From Chelydra serpentina (lineage: Eukaryota; Chordata; Testudines; Chelydridae): 64,000 nucleotides of DNA. The notes under the pieces are model-generated. The model had not been told where the DNA came from. It ran no database searches and saw nothing but the letters and a program-made list of their open reading frames with translations. Location: contig JBAIAC010000030.1 of the NCBI GenBank assembly GCA_037349315.1, positions 10,499,501-10,563,500 on the forward strand, read 5' to 3'. Position numbers and translations under genes: made by a program. Shown here piece after piece: positions 10,884-22,404 of this stretch. Within the stretch, counting starts at the first letter, position 1; every line of letters begins with the position of its first letter.

Positions 10884-11911
10884 TAGGGTTTCCAATTCTC
10901 TAATCGCACAAAACTGAACACTCTCTTGCCCCGCTCCACCCCACCCCTTCCCTAAGGTCCTGCCCCTTCCCCACTCCTCCTCTGAGGCCCCGGCCCTGCT
11001 TACTCCATCCCCCTTCCCTCTGTCGCTTGCTCTCCCCCACCCTCACTCACTCGCTCTTTCACCAGGCTTGGGCAGAGGGTTGGGTTGTGTGAGGGGGTGA
11101 GGGCCCCAGCTGCGGGTGTGGGCTCCAGGGTGGGTCTTGAAATGAGGGGTTCAGGATGTGGGAGGGGGCTCTGGGCTGGGGCAGAGGTTTGGGGTGTGGG
11201 AGAGAGTGAGGGCTATGACTGGGAGTGCAGGCGGGGGCTTGCTGGGGCAGTGGGTTGAGGTGTAGTGGGGGAGATGAGGGGTCTGGCAGTGGGGTGTGGG
11301 CTTTGGGGTGGGGCTGGGTATGAGGAGTTTGGGGTGTCAGGAGGGTGCTTTGGGCTGAGGGGTTCAGCATGTGGGAGGGGGTGCCGAGCTGAGGCAAGGT
11401 TTTGGGGTACAGGAGGGGGTGTGGGCTCCAGAGGGGAGTTTGGGTGTGGGAGGGAGCTCAGGGCTGGGGTAGGGGATTGGGGTGCGGGCTCTGGGAGGGA
11501 GTTTGGGTGCCGGAGGAGGCTCAGGGAATTCGGGCTCCAGGTGATGCTTACCTCAGTTGGCTCCTGGGAAGCTGCTGGCATGTCCCTCGACTCCTTGGCA
11601 GTAGCACGGTCGGGTGGCTCTGCGCTCTGCCTCCACCCACAGGTGCCACCCCCGCACTCCCATTGGCCGCGGTTCCTGGTCAATGGGAGCTGCGGAGCTG
11701 GTGTTTGGGACAGGGGCAGCGCGCAGAGCCCCTCCCCCCCCGGCAGCATTTAGGGGCCGCAGTGACATTTGGCGCTTCCGGGAAGCTGTGCAGAGCTAGG
11801 GAGGAAGCCTGCAAGCCCCATGCCAACCGGACTTTTAATGGCTGACTGGAGCCGCCAGGGTCCCTTTTTGACCAGGTATTCCAGTCAAAAATTGGACACC
11901 TGGCAACCCTA
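10884..11911. mobile_element. Inner nested DNA transposon, G-rich, about 1.03 kb
   Basis: The left end reads tagggtttccaattctc and the right end, reverse complemented, reads tagggttgccaggtgtcc, a terminal inverted repeat with one mismatch over 11 bases. The interior 11060-11530 is a long G-rich tandem-like stretch (repeated gggctggggcag and gggtgtgggaggg type words) with no credible gene; its ORFs are composition artefacts. The target duplication is unclear because the flanks are poly-G. Confidence 0.55.
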
Positions 11912-12078
11912 GGTGGGGTGGGGGTGGGGGTGGGACCTTGGGGGAAGGGGTGGAGTTGGGGTGGGACCTGGGGTGGGGGTGGGAAGAGGTGGGGTGGGGG
12001 TAGGGATTTGGGGGAAGGATTGGGGTAGGGGCTTGGGGCAGGGTGGGGTTGAGAACCCCTGGGTAAAGGAAAAAACCG

Positions 12079-13849
12079 GCACCTGTGTGTACAGTTATGG
12101 AATATGTAAAGATATATTTGACTCCTCTGCTCTAATGAAATTGTGTCCTGCAAGGTTAGTGAGTATTTTGTAAGGTCCTCAAGCTCTCCTAAAAATCAAA
12201 TTGAAACGTGCTGTGATTTTTTTTTTGTCAGAAACTTACTTTTATAATCTTTGCATCTTTTGTCTATTAATTTCTAAAATTTTCACTTGAGTCCCAAGAA
12301 CCTGAAAATATAATACTTTATTTGAGTAAGCACCTGCTTTTAGGGAGCCTATATTTCCTATAGGTGGTGTTTTTTGTGATGAGTACTAGAAATGCAGCTT
12401 TTGGAATCTATTGTAATATGAATGTTTGTTATTACTGTTGCTACTAATACAAGGAGGACCTGACTAGATGTAGTCACTAAACATCTCATGGAACATTAAC
12501 CGCAGAGTCTTGGCGAAATTCAGCTGTGGTTATTACATTATACTATCCTACATTCAACCTACAGTTTTAATTGGATATCATATTCTCCCTCACTTCCTGT
12601 CCTAAAGCGTTGTGTGGAATTGGTGTGCATTATGCAATAACTGATGAGTTCCCACTGCATATCTTATTTGTAAAATGGTTTGGGATTGAAGATACTGAGC
12701 AGAGGTTGTCTCTTTTGCACAGCACCTAATTCTATTGGGGCTTTTGGGTGCTACCACAATATAAATATTCACCACTAGTGTTAATATATGTATGTTATTT
12801 ACAGCCAAGATTTTCAAAAGTGATATTCTTGACAATGCAACCTGAAACGCATTGTAATGTGCCCAACCTGAACTATGCACCCACATTCTAAAAATTCAGT
12901 CTCTCAAGTTGAGAATTCAAAAATGTGGGCACCCATTATCATAAGCCATTAAAAAAAAATCCTGCCCTACACTTTCCTATTTAAAAATTAAATTGGAAAA
13001 GTATTATAAAACTTACTTACTTTTCCCTCCCTCCTACCTTCCTGCCAACATAAGCAAAAGTTGTGTAAAATATTCTTAGAGATAGAAAGTTACCATATCA
13101 CTAAAATAATGTCTATGGCCTATAAAAGATAACTATATTATGTGGTCTCAAAACTAATTTGTTTTGGAGACTTTGTGTATATGTAACATTACATACATTC
13201 ACATAGGATTACATTGTGTATTTTTATCTTTCTGGGCTTAAATGTATAAAATGAATGTCCAATAGTGACATGGGCAGGTCATGTTGTTTAAAATAATGCT
13301 ACCATAAAATTGCAGAGAGCCATGTGATCTGTCTTTCTATAGATACAATTGAGAGTCCTGGTAAAAAGGTTCAAGTTGTAAGTAGCTGCTTTTATTATTT
13401 ACATGAAAATGGTAGTTTTCCACTACTTATGCATAGACATCAGTGGCATGAAATATAAGTCTGTCATTTAGTCTAGTGTTGACATCAGAGGCAGAAATAT
13501 TTGGGTGCTATGCAGGAATTTGAAAAGCTATCATTTTAATTACGGAAACTTGAAAATGTTTAAGACAAGTTTTTCCTTCTGGTGCTCAGGCTAACAGTTT
13601 AATAATTTTTCAAAAAAATCTTAGTTCAACTTTCTCTAGTAACAATATTTTATTTCAATAGAAATCCTTTTTGATCTTATATGACCTCTACCAATAGGGA
13701 GTTGATCTTGGTTATTACCCATTTTTCAGGTTCATCCGTGATTGATCTGGCTTGATATTAATAGGAAATAATCCAAAAAAATTAACATTCATAACCCCTT
13801 TTGTTACAAGCACAATCTTTTACATTGGTGAAGCACAGTTGTGTATTTT
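12079..13849. other. Intron sequence, possible old retroposon tail
   Basis: Mostly AT-rich intron. 12710-12775 (cagcacctaattctattggg ... ctaccacaatataaat) resembles the 3' tail of L2-type retroposons, too decayed for a firm call. No exon was seen. Confidence 0.4.
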
Positions 13850-14254
13850 TGAGTGGTTGTCCACATGCATTCTACTCCTGGTGCGTGTGTACCCCCAAGC
13901 ATGGGAGACTGGAATCTTTTTGAATAGCAATGTGTCTTGGGGCTGCACCTACACCCTGCATGCTGTCCCGTGGAGTGGTCAATATCACTTTCAGTTCCTT
14001 CTTACTACCTGTGGTTGAGGCATCTCTGCTCACCAAGCAATTCTTTCCTTACGTATTTATTAGTTGTAGTTCGTGTTCTAGATATAATTAGTGTAGTCAC
14101 ATTTCTATTTTTAAGCCTGTTGGCAAAAAAAGAAAAGTAGGAAGAAGCCTTGGGAGGTGCCCCAACACTGGACCCCCTTGGACATGGCAGAGGCAAAATC
14201 TCCACGATTCAAATCCTGTCCTTTGTGCAATGCAGCTATTCCTGTCTGTGTTAT
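13850..14254 (+). mobile_element. DIRS 5' fragment with start of a gag-like ORF
   Basis: The segment begins near ccacatgcattctactcctg and continues through gtgcgtgtgtacccccaagc. It parallels the left terminal region of the DIRS element at 41874 (cattccactctaggtgtgtg, ccccaagcac) and the later cagttccttcttac. It then enters a gag-like start, ATGGCAGAGGCAAAATC near 14184 (MAEAKSPRFKSCPLCNAAI), with CxxC cysteines. It is truncated by the Penelope-like fragment that follows. Confidence 0.6.
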
Positions 14255-15020
14255 TTGTAGCATTGTTGGTGCTGTGTTGGTTCCAGGATATAAGAGTTAA
14301 GGTAGGCGAGGTAATATCTTTTTTGAACCAACTTCTGATTGTAAAAGGGACAAACTTTTGAGCTCCATAGAGCTCTTCCTCAACTCTGGAGAAAGTAACC
14401 AGAGTGTTTGACTAAATACACGGTGGGACAGATTATATAAAACCCTTATGTTTAACATGCTGTAGGACACCGTGTAAAATGAAGTGGGCATGTAACAGTT
14501 ATCAGGCAGTAGGGTTTGTTCCAAATTGTTGTAATGATCCATAAAACCAGTGTCTTTGGTAAATCCAATCCAGCAGAGTTGTGAATTTTGAAGGTGTTGT
14601 GCAGGTTTCGTTTAAGGATGAGGATGGAGAGGTCAGATACGGAGTGATTGCTTCGTGAAATGTGTTCATCCATGGGTGATAAGGTGTTTTTGTCTTATCT
14701 TTTTTCTGTGAGAGTTCATTCAAGAACATAGTGATTGTCTGGTTTTACACTCGCAGTTGTTGTTGGGGCATTTGATGTTACAGGGTGAGGTACACCACAT
14801 GTTGAGATTGGCATGTGTAAGACCCATGGATCTTGAAAGGTGTATTTGGTGGGGAGGGTATTGATCATCATAGCAGTGGAGATATGTATGCAGGTTTTGC
14901 ATTTGTTGTTCTGTCAGTGCTGCTGCTACTTTGAGTTGGTGTGTCCCGGTGTTTGGAAAGCTGGCTTCTGATGATGAGGTTGGTGGTGATTAGGTGGTTC
15001 TGTTCAATATGGGGATGACC
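14255..15020 (-). mobile_element. Penelope/Neptune-like retroelement 3' fragment (GIY-YIG end)
   Basis: Read on the - strand, broken frames carry the C-terminal endonuclease region of vertebrate Penelope-like elements: KCPNNN with TRQSL downstream (14720-14902), then HISRSNHSVSDLSILIL and KRNLHNTFK (14452-14729), spread over more than one frame by indels. The 3' UTR follows with a hammerhead-like stem at 14360-14375 and the terminal words gatattacctcgcctacc and tatatcctggaaccaac. The CPNN-x-Y and TRQSL context is the GIY-YIG neighbourhood in this group, from family knowledge. No intact ORF remains. Confidence 0.72.
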
Positions 15021-16347
15021 TATATGTTTTTAGAAAAGGCTTCCTCTGTTCAACAGCAATAACTTTTGTGCAGAATGGAAGTATTAAGTAATGGAATTAG
15101 CATGTAATTGATTTTCACTGAGGTACAGCATTGTGGATGTAATATACCGTTATAAATCCTCCCTCTGAATGGCTTTAAGTTACAAGTTACTTAGGAGGAT
15201 ATATGGTCTGTTTATAAATGACTAAACAAAGAGACACTCTACTATGTCTAACTATAATGTTAATATCAGTTTTGATGTATTTATTGTTTGAATCCCACAG
15301 ATATGCATTACAATAAACCAGTTTTAAAAAGCAGTTGATTTGTTGAACTATTGTGATGACAATATTGAATTTTGTTTTTATGAGAAGTATTTAAAATAAA
15401 AAAGCTCTGCTTACATCTATTAATAAAATTATTAAGGAATGAATACTCCAACCACATTTGTGCTGTGTAAGTAGCTGGAGTTGGCCAGAGGAGAATGCCT
15501 TTCTGTGCTGCTTCAGAGGTGGAAGAGGTCTTTGTCCAAGTCAGCAGGAGAAAGAAGACTCTTGACCGGGGCTGGGTGGCTCTGAATCAGGGAGTCCTTC
15601 TCAACTACATTTTAGTATAGCTGGGACGTTGTGGAGAATAAAGGCCTTCCTAATCATGTATTGTGGCTAGCTGTATGGGAAGGCATGTATATTCACTATT
15701 AACTGAAGGATGTTCTAACTAGATTTCTGCACCAACTCTTAAATCTTTTATGTGCCAAATTCACATTTCTTACTGACCAAAAGTTTGGTATCTAATCATA
15801 TACTACTATTCTGTATGTAGTATAATTAAGACATCTACTGAAAGCCCATACAGTTGATTTAATACTAAAATCTTCTGATATCTAAATGAGTTTTGTTGGA
15901 TATGTTCCCCATAAAATAGGCTTGCCACATTTTCAGCCATACATTATTATTGTCTATTAATATTAATGAACTATTGAATATATTCTGTTTAAATCAGATA
16001 TTTTTAAGACAGTGATATGAAAAAAGTGCAATGCTTTGTGGAACAATGAGACTTTTTTGTGACTCTTTGAACAGTGTATTGTTTAAGCAATAAACAAGAT
16101 TTACTGAGAATTAATTAATAATCCAGAGGTATCTGTTTTATACAAATAATTATAATCTTGCCTATCTTAAACAGTAACCCTGAGAGAGATGCAGGGTTGT
16201 TCCTCGGCATAATGACTAGTTGTGCAGAGCACTTGATGAAGGAGGAAAAAGGAACTTGTGGTTAAAACACTAGAATGGGATTCAAGGTATGGGGGTTTCA
16301 TTTTCGGCTCTCCCAAAGATTTCCTGGGTAACACTGGGTATATCACT
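15021..16347. other. Intron sequence, no gene seen
   Basis: AT-rich intron. No domain-bearing ORF or clear repeat boundary was recognised. Confidence 0.55.
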
Positions 16348-16505
16348 TAAGTTATGTCTACACTGCGCCATAGGACGGACTACAGAGGTATCAACTGCAG
16401 AGCATACCAAAACATTGTGCTCTGACTGCCCCATGTAGATACTGCTGGCTCGAACAAAAGAGTACCTACTTTGCATCAATGTAGTCCTGTTTGAAAGAGT
16501 AATAT
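16348..16505. mobile_element. Possible decayed MITE
   Basis: The left part reads aagttatgtctacactgcgc, similar to Harbinger-type ends (gtctacact). The right border is not clear and no target duplication was found. Confidence 0.3.
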
Positions 16506-16947
16506 TTGCCCCCATGTTTCCGTCTATTGAGCCTTTGTTTTTATGTGCCTTTACATTGCTTTGCCTTCATTTACATTTCATTTCCCTGGCAGTTAATGAC
16601 TAGAACAGTAGCCAGAGGGAAAACTTTATTCTGAGTGCCTTATTAGTCTTTAATTGTTGATCAGATACCACACAATGGAGGCTGACTTTAAGCAAATGGA
16701 ATCATGTAGATTTTTAACAGAAGCATATAGATTTCTTCAGCTTTCAGCAAGACACAACAAATGAGTTGAATACTGTATTGACAATAACTAAATGTTACCA
16801 AATATGAGAAATGGTGGGGAAGTCGCTGTTAGCTCCACTCTGAATGCAATATGAAACTATTGATCTTAGGCCAAAAAAAGAAAAAAACGCATTGTTGTAG
16901 TTGACTGTTGACTAATTGTTTCATGTCCCTTTCATTCTGCTTTATAG

Positions 16948-17161
16948 AAAATATCACCTTGGGTAGGTTTGCGCAAGATCAACATCTCCTACTGGGGATG
17001 GGATGACATGTCTCCTTTCACAAATACGACACTGCAGTGGCTTCCTGGAGAACCAAATGACTCTGGATTCTGTGCATATCTAGAAAGAGCAGAGGTGGCA
17101 GGTCTGAAAGCGAATCCATGCACCGCTAAGGCAGATGGTCTTGTCTGTGAAAAACCTGTTG
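16948..17161 (+). CDS. ATRNL1: ATRNL1 internal exon: end of C-type lectin domain
   Basis: Coding exon of attractin-like 1, a large single-pass membrane protein related to attractin (ATRN). The upstream splice acceptor is ...tttatag and the donor is gtgagc at 17162. Reading begins in phase 0 at the exon start and leaves one base at the end (phase 1). It encodes about 71 residues, including KINISYWGWDDMSPF and the lectin-fold motif WLPGEPND, followed by cysteines and the CEKPV junction. The C-type lectin module ends here. ATRNL1 is preferred over ATRN because the following exons carry residues I recall from ATRNL1, such as VSPNQNARPC and MVLDTNLCPKEKNYEWSF. No stop or frameshift is present. Upstream exons lie outside the window. 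Confidence 0.93.
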
Positions 17162-18274
17162 GTGAGCAACCTCCCATACCAAAATGCTGCTGTTAAAATG
17201 GTTGAACAGTCTGTTTGGCATTTTTGTGTTGTACAGAAGGAATGTGGGAAAAATTCTAGTAAATAACTGCAGGAAGGTTTTGCTTTTAATGTTTAAAAGC
17301 AAGTGAAGCTTTTAATCTTGGAAAGCAAATGACATTCTCAAAAGCAACATGCTTTTCTTTGAGAGTTACCCCACCTGGCATAGTCTGCATCATACCAGTA
17401 GCTACATCAGTGAGTTCCAAGGCAGAATTAGTGCTCTGATATTGGAGGTTTGTATATAATAGTTGCTGTTCAGATTTTGTGTTCAACAAAGCTGATGCTG
17501 CTAAAGCATGTTTCATTTATGAATCTTGCTGATTAATAACAGATTCTCCATTTAAATTAACATCACAGAAGTTTAACTAAAACAGAGTTATTTTATCCAT
17601 CTTTTCTCTGAGCAGTTTTTAAAGGACCCAGTTACCCCTTCTGATTATGGAAGTAGAAGGTAGTTGAAGGCTCTTTTAACAGGGTGTACAAACCCATGCT
17701 GAGAAGTTAGGAGACAAGTGGTTAACAGTTATCCTTGGGTAAGCAAATGTTTGCAAACTAACAGGACTGGTCTAGCCATGGTGAATTACACGCATCACTC
17801 TTACATTATAAGAAGGATGAACTGTTGTGAATTGGGGTCTGAGTCTAGTTAGAAAGACATACAAGAAGGAAATTGTAATTAATAAGGGGACCAAGAATTT
17901 TTTTTTCTATTTCTTTGAGAATTTATGGAGAGAGAAAACATACTGTACTTCATGATTTTGCTTTTTCAATAAAGCACACCACAGTACTGTCTAATCTCTA
18001 AGACCCCGATACAAATGCTTATGCAGATTCTTAATGGGAAGCACATGAGTAGTTCTGTTTTCAGTGGGACTGCTCGTGTGTTTTAAAATTGAGGATTGGG
18101 ACATAAGTGTGCAGACACTCTCCTGGAGGTACTGCAGTGCTGACTAGCTTGTCACAGATCCCAAGTTGTTAACACTTATATTGAGGTTCAAAATTTCCAT
18201 GTGACAGGAGAGGTTTTTCTTTATTTTACAAGAAAAAAGTCCAAAAATGTGAGTGAATTAATTTATTTACTACC
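17162..18274. other. ATRNL1 intron start, no repeat recognised
   Basis: Follows the donor gtgagc. AT-rich, with no exon-like ORF. Confidence 0.55.
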
Positions 18275-18505
18275 ACTGAGAAGGGTGGCCCAGTGGTTTG
18301 AGTCACAGGTTGGGAAACAAGGCCTCCTAAATTTTAACCCTGACTCTCCCACTAACTCCCTGGTGGCGGTCTTGGGCAAATCACTTGACTAAGTTGCCTG
18401 ATCTGAATCTGTTTCTCCATCTATCAAATGCAGATGATAATATCTACCTGAGGATTAATTATATAAAAATTGTAAAGTGCTTTCAGAAAGAAACGATCTG
18501 TAGAG
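18275..18505 (+). mobile_element. MIR-type core SINE, near full length
   Basis: The tRNA-like head (ggtggcccagtggtttgag) is followed by core words as in MIR (ctgactctcccactaactcc, cttgggcaaatcacttgac, gtttctccatctatcaaatg, tgaggattaatta, tgtaaagtgcttt). These match the order of MIR family elements in + orientation. It is diverged, as expected for an ancient amniote SINE. Confidence 0.75.
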
Positions 18506-18733
18506 GTGCTAGAAGGCAGTGCATCCACAAGTAGCAATATCGTTAGTACATAAACATTGTTTAGTTTAAAGGAGACATTTGCATAGAAACTAGTTCATTG
18601 TGTTAAAAAAAAAAAACTTCTAAAGGTCTCTGGAGGGTACAGAAAAACATTACAAACACCTAATAGTTAATATTAAAACCTTCTCCTAGCCCTGTCCTTC
18701 ATGAAAGGGAGGAAAAGTCCCCAAGTTGTCTAA

Positions 18734-19029
18734 GGGCTGGTCTACACTAACCCCCCAATTCGAACTAAGATACACAACTTCAGCTACGTGAATAACGTAG
18801 CTGAAGTCGAACTATCTTAGTTTGAATGAAAACGTACTTACCCGGGGTCCACACGCGGCGTGCAGGCTCCCCCGTCGACTCCGCCTACTCCGTTCGTCGA
18901 GCTGGATTACCAGCGTCGACGGGGGAGCACTTCCTGGTTCGATTTATCGCGTCTAGACAAGACGCGATAAATCGAACCCAGAACATCGATCCGACGCCTC
19001 CGATCCAGCCGGTAAGTGTAGACCTACCC
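18734..19029 (+). mobile_element. 296-bp Harbinger MITE, copy 1
   Basis: Target duplications TAA lie at 18731-18733 and 19030-19032. The ends are gggctggtctacactaac and, in reverse complement, gggtaggtctacacttac, nearly the ends of the autonomous Harbinger at 4070. The interior has three foldbacks: cttcagctacg around 18779, a ctcccccgtcgac pair, and ggttcgatttatcgcgtct with its inverse. It is CpG-rich and noncoding. A second copy of exactly the same length lies at 55612-55907 in the opposite orientation. Confidence 0.93.
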
Positions 19030-19077
19030 TAAGAAGATTGGTCACAGTGTAACATGATCATATGAGACTCTGTAGAG

Positions 19078-19431
19078 CAGGGATTCTCAAACTTCGTTGC
19101 ACTGTGACCCCCTTCTGAAAACAAAAATTACTTTATGACCCCAGGTGGGGGGACTGAAGCCTGAGCCCGTCTGAGCCGCTCCTCCCCAGGTAGGGGGGGC
19201 CCAAAGCCCAAGGGCTTCAGCCTCACGTAGGGGGCCTGTAAACTGAGCCCTGCCACCCAGGGCTGAAGCCTTTGGGCTTCGGCTTCAGCCCTGGCCCAGG
19301 CGGTGGGGCTTGGGCTTTGGCTTTGGCTTCGGCTTCAGCTCCGTATGGTGCGGCTTGGGCTTCAGTTCCGGGCACCAGCTGTTTTAACGGCAGCCACTTT
19401 GGGGTCCTGACCCACAGTTTGAGAACTGCTG
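19078..19431. mobile_element. 354-bp hAT-type MITE
   Basis: Perfect 8-bp target duplications CTGTAGAG lie at 19070-19077 and 19432-19439. The ends are cagggattctcaaact and agtttgagaactgctg. The interior is rich in gggcttcggcttcagccc words. It is the same family as 40470-40725. Confidence 0.93.
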
Positions 19432-19439
19432 CTGTAGAG

Positions 19440-20903
19440 GGAGATCACTTAGCCCTTTGCAAAGGAAGTAAATATAATTCAGCATTTTTCATGTGAACAA
19501 TGCTCTCATTTTGTACAGATGGTTAAAATTTACAGGTTGTCCTAAAGATTACAGGATGAACAAAGTTTATAGAGATGAAAGTGATCCTAATGTATCTTCT
19601 TTCTGTTGTCTTTTTTTCCTTCCTTTTGAGTTTGCTAATGTAGTACAAAGCCTTGTGTACAAAGTAACATAAAAGGCATTTAAAAGTATTTAATTTTTTG
19701 TCGTGCGCTCATATATAAAGAAGGTTTTTGCTGTCAAAATTCTCAAAGTTGTTAACTTCCATAAATAAAACATGCATTCCAACAATCCTCTGGCTGTCTT
19801 ATGCACAACTTGTAGTGTTTCAAATAGCAGTGTAATTACAAAGTAAATTTGCATTTTATTGCTACTGCTGACTGAGTTTGTTTCCTATTGTTTCTGTGCC
19901 TCATGCTGCTGTTTTGTAGTAATAGATATTGTAATCTGTTATATTTCTCTCTATCAAAGAATAAACAGATGTGACACGGTGTAATGACATGTTAAATAAC
20001 TGAAGAATGCAGATGACAAACTGTTAGAGTATTTTCCAGGTTTAGCATCAGAATCTCCATCTGTTATTGATGCCAATTTTATTTGCTATTGAACTGTTTC
20101 AGCAGATGTGGAGGTCAAGAAAATTCAGGGCTTCTGGGACTCTTTTTTTGAGTTCCATCACATTAAAAAAATTTTTTTTACAGTAAAAGATTGTTTACGA
20201 TTATAGCAAGCTGTGTCTCAAATTTATGCATAGTGGGACAAAGCCTGAAGTATTTACTTAGTTTTTACCTGTCTTTACTCTCTCAAAACATTGGGAGTTT
20301 TTGCCTTATTAAGGGCTGAGGAATGACTTGAGGATTAAGCTTATTTTCTATAAAGCTGTTTATCTGCATAATCAATAATATACAATGTTCATAATAGCTG
20401 TGTGGGGTTAATCAACATTTATTACAGGAATGCTGTGCAAATCCCTTTTATAATAGAAAAATATTACTCTATAAATATTTTTATGTACTGGTCTTAGTTA
20501 AGAATTACTACGCTCATGTTGATGCACATGTTACAGCTTTTTAACCAAAAGAAAATGCAACAGAAAAACGTACAAGTAATTTTTATTTAGAATATAACTT
20601 TCCAGAGATTACACATACCATGACTAAGATAGACAAAAATATTGTCTGCAGTAAAAACCTCTTATATGTTAAATAATGTTTCCCTTGTTATTTTCTCTTT
20701 GAATTTGTATTGAGTGCTAGTGTATACACCAGGGGGCAGATGCTCATTTGGCAACTCTCACTCTCAGATAAAATGCAGAATGTTAAGGAAAAATATATCA
20801 CTAGTGAAGTAAATAACTGTGATTTATTGCTATTTGTGATTTATGGTTATTCACTATTTAACTAACAAGAGCAACAGAACAAGAAGGTCATAGATTGCTA
20901 CAC
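19440..20903. other. ATRNL1 intron, no gene seen
   Basis: AT-rich intron with no recognised repeat or ORF. Confidence 0.55.
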
Positions 20904-21330
20904 TGTAGCAAGGCGTAAGCTGGGCCCCACTGGTTTCCACCCCTGCTTCCCTCGCAAATCAGTCAGGGATGCCTCAGGTGGATGCAAACACCAGTGCTCT
21001 TTATTTATAGCTGTTTCCCACCACCACCTTACTATCTATGTACAGGTTTTTCACAGCCAAACTTCACCAGCAGCAGGCCTGGCCAGCTACAGACTAGAAG
21101 GCCCCACCCCTCTCTGTGCCTGGTCTTTCTCTTCCCCCCTCCTCCTCTGGCTTCCTTCCTGACAGCCTTTATAGTCCCAGGCTAATTAGTCTGGCAGCTG
21201 TTTCTCGGTGCCAGGCAGGCACAGGGCTCTTCAACGAGCCCTAATCCATTCCCCTTGATTGGGGCTGGTGTGGCAGGGGTCTGATTAAGCCCTCCTTACT
21301 CAGCATCCTGTCTCACACGCCTATTACAGT
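20904..21330 (-). mobile_element. Probable solo LTR
   Basis: A GC-richer block that starts tgtagcaagg and ends near ctcaca/ttaca, so on the - strand it would run TG...CA. It contains a - strand AATAAA-like run (tttattta near 21000) and a tataaag-type word near 21172. No internal ORF was found. The target duplication is not clear, and borders and class are uncertain. Confidence 0.4.
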
Positions 21331-21694
21331 AGCTGCAGTCATATTTTATATAATGCACATGCTCATAACTAAATTGGCATTACTGAACAATGAATACTAA
21401 ACTTACTAATGCGGTATATAAGTAAAATTCTTATAATCACTTTTAGATTAAGTTTTTTGGAGATGTAATGTGACTTAAGATGACTACACAAAGGAATATT
21501 GAGAACAGTAGGGTAATTTTTGTAAAAACCCATTTGTATTTGCATACTGTACTGTGAGTCTGACTGAAATTGTTCACAAATAAACCAGGAGACAGTCACT
21601 TTTATTTTAGCAGTCTCTTTAATATTACATAATATGAAAACAATAGGGATTGAACTTGTGTTAAATGAATAAACTCTTTCTGCTTTTCTTCTAG

Positions 21695-21883
21695 TTAGTC
21701 CTAATCAAAATGCTCGACCCTGCAAAAAACCATGTTCCCTGAGAACAACATGTTCCAACTGCACAAGCAATGCCATGGAGTGTATGTGGTGTAGCAGTAC
21801 AAAACGATGCGTTGACTCAAATGCCTATATAATCTCATTTCCATATGGACAGTGCCTAGAGTGGCAAACTGCCACCTGCTCTC
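21695..21883 (+). CDS. ATRNL1: ATRNL1 internal exon: first PSI-type cysteine-rich module
   Basis: The exon follows a pyrimidine-rich acceptor (cttttcttctag) and ends at donor gtaagt (21884). Two bases complete the codon split by the previous intron and one base is left over, so both borders are phase 1. About 62 whole codons encode a cysteine-rich plexin-semaphorin-integrin (PSI) type module with CKKPC, CSNCTS, CMWCSS and CVDSNAY, ending in WQTATCS. Such modules form compact disulfide-linked spacers in the attractin ectodomain. The reading frame is open and matches attractin-family order directly after the lectin domain. The 4,533-bp intron before it contains a MIR-type SINE, a Harbinger MITE, a hAT MITE and an LTR-like block. 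Confidence 0.94.
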
Positions 21884-22404
21884 GTAAGTATTTTAATGAA
21901 TGAACATTGTTAACTATAACATGATTATTTTTTCCACCCTATAGAAGCACAAACATTTGAGTAAGCTTCACTAGATACAGGAAAGAAAGAACAGATCATT
22001 TCAGCTGTCATCATAGCCCATTAATATCAGCAGTGGATAACTTGTTTCATATTTTGTGGGTGCAGATAGTATAAATAAGTTTTGACAGAGGGAATACTCT
22101 TTAGATTTGTAGAAGAGCCAATAAATAGTTTATTATTTTAATATAAAGACAAATATATTCCTATTTGCACTGTATTTACATGAGTAGACACATTACTATT
22201 GTGTCAAATTAAACTGATGTCCAAGGATGAAAATTAAAGACAGGTAAAATTAAGACCAAAAAGTTATAAAACTTGAGTTAACCAGAAATCAGGTTATTTA
22301 AAAAGATCAGCCGAATTCCTCAACTGGTACTTTTAGGACCCTGATGTATTTTGTTAGAGAGAGAACAACTTTTTCTCATCCAGTGAGAGTGAAGCTATTC
22401 AATA
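21884..22404. other. ATRNL1 intron, no gene seen
   Basis: Follows the exon donor gtaagt. AT-rich, with no feature recognised. Confidence 0.55.

Larger units (their letters stand above)
10631..12078. mobile_element. Outer DNA-transposon-like element split by a nested insertion
   Basis: The left end, cataggcactgactccatgg, opens with a perfect 14-nt inverted repeat and 4-nt loop (10644-10675). The right end reads ccggcacctgtgtg, whose reverse complement resembles the left end. The interior (10700-10883 and 11912-12050) is G/C-biased. I recall the pattern as an abundant turtle repeat with paired ends of this type. No target duplication was found, so the borders are approximate. Confidence 0.45.

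Noticed and set aside
11213..11845. Overlapping long ORFs on both strands (up to 178 codons)
   Set aside because: They lie in a G-rich transposon repeat and encode only low-complexity P/S/G-rich text; a composition effect.
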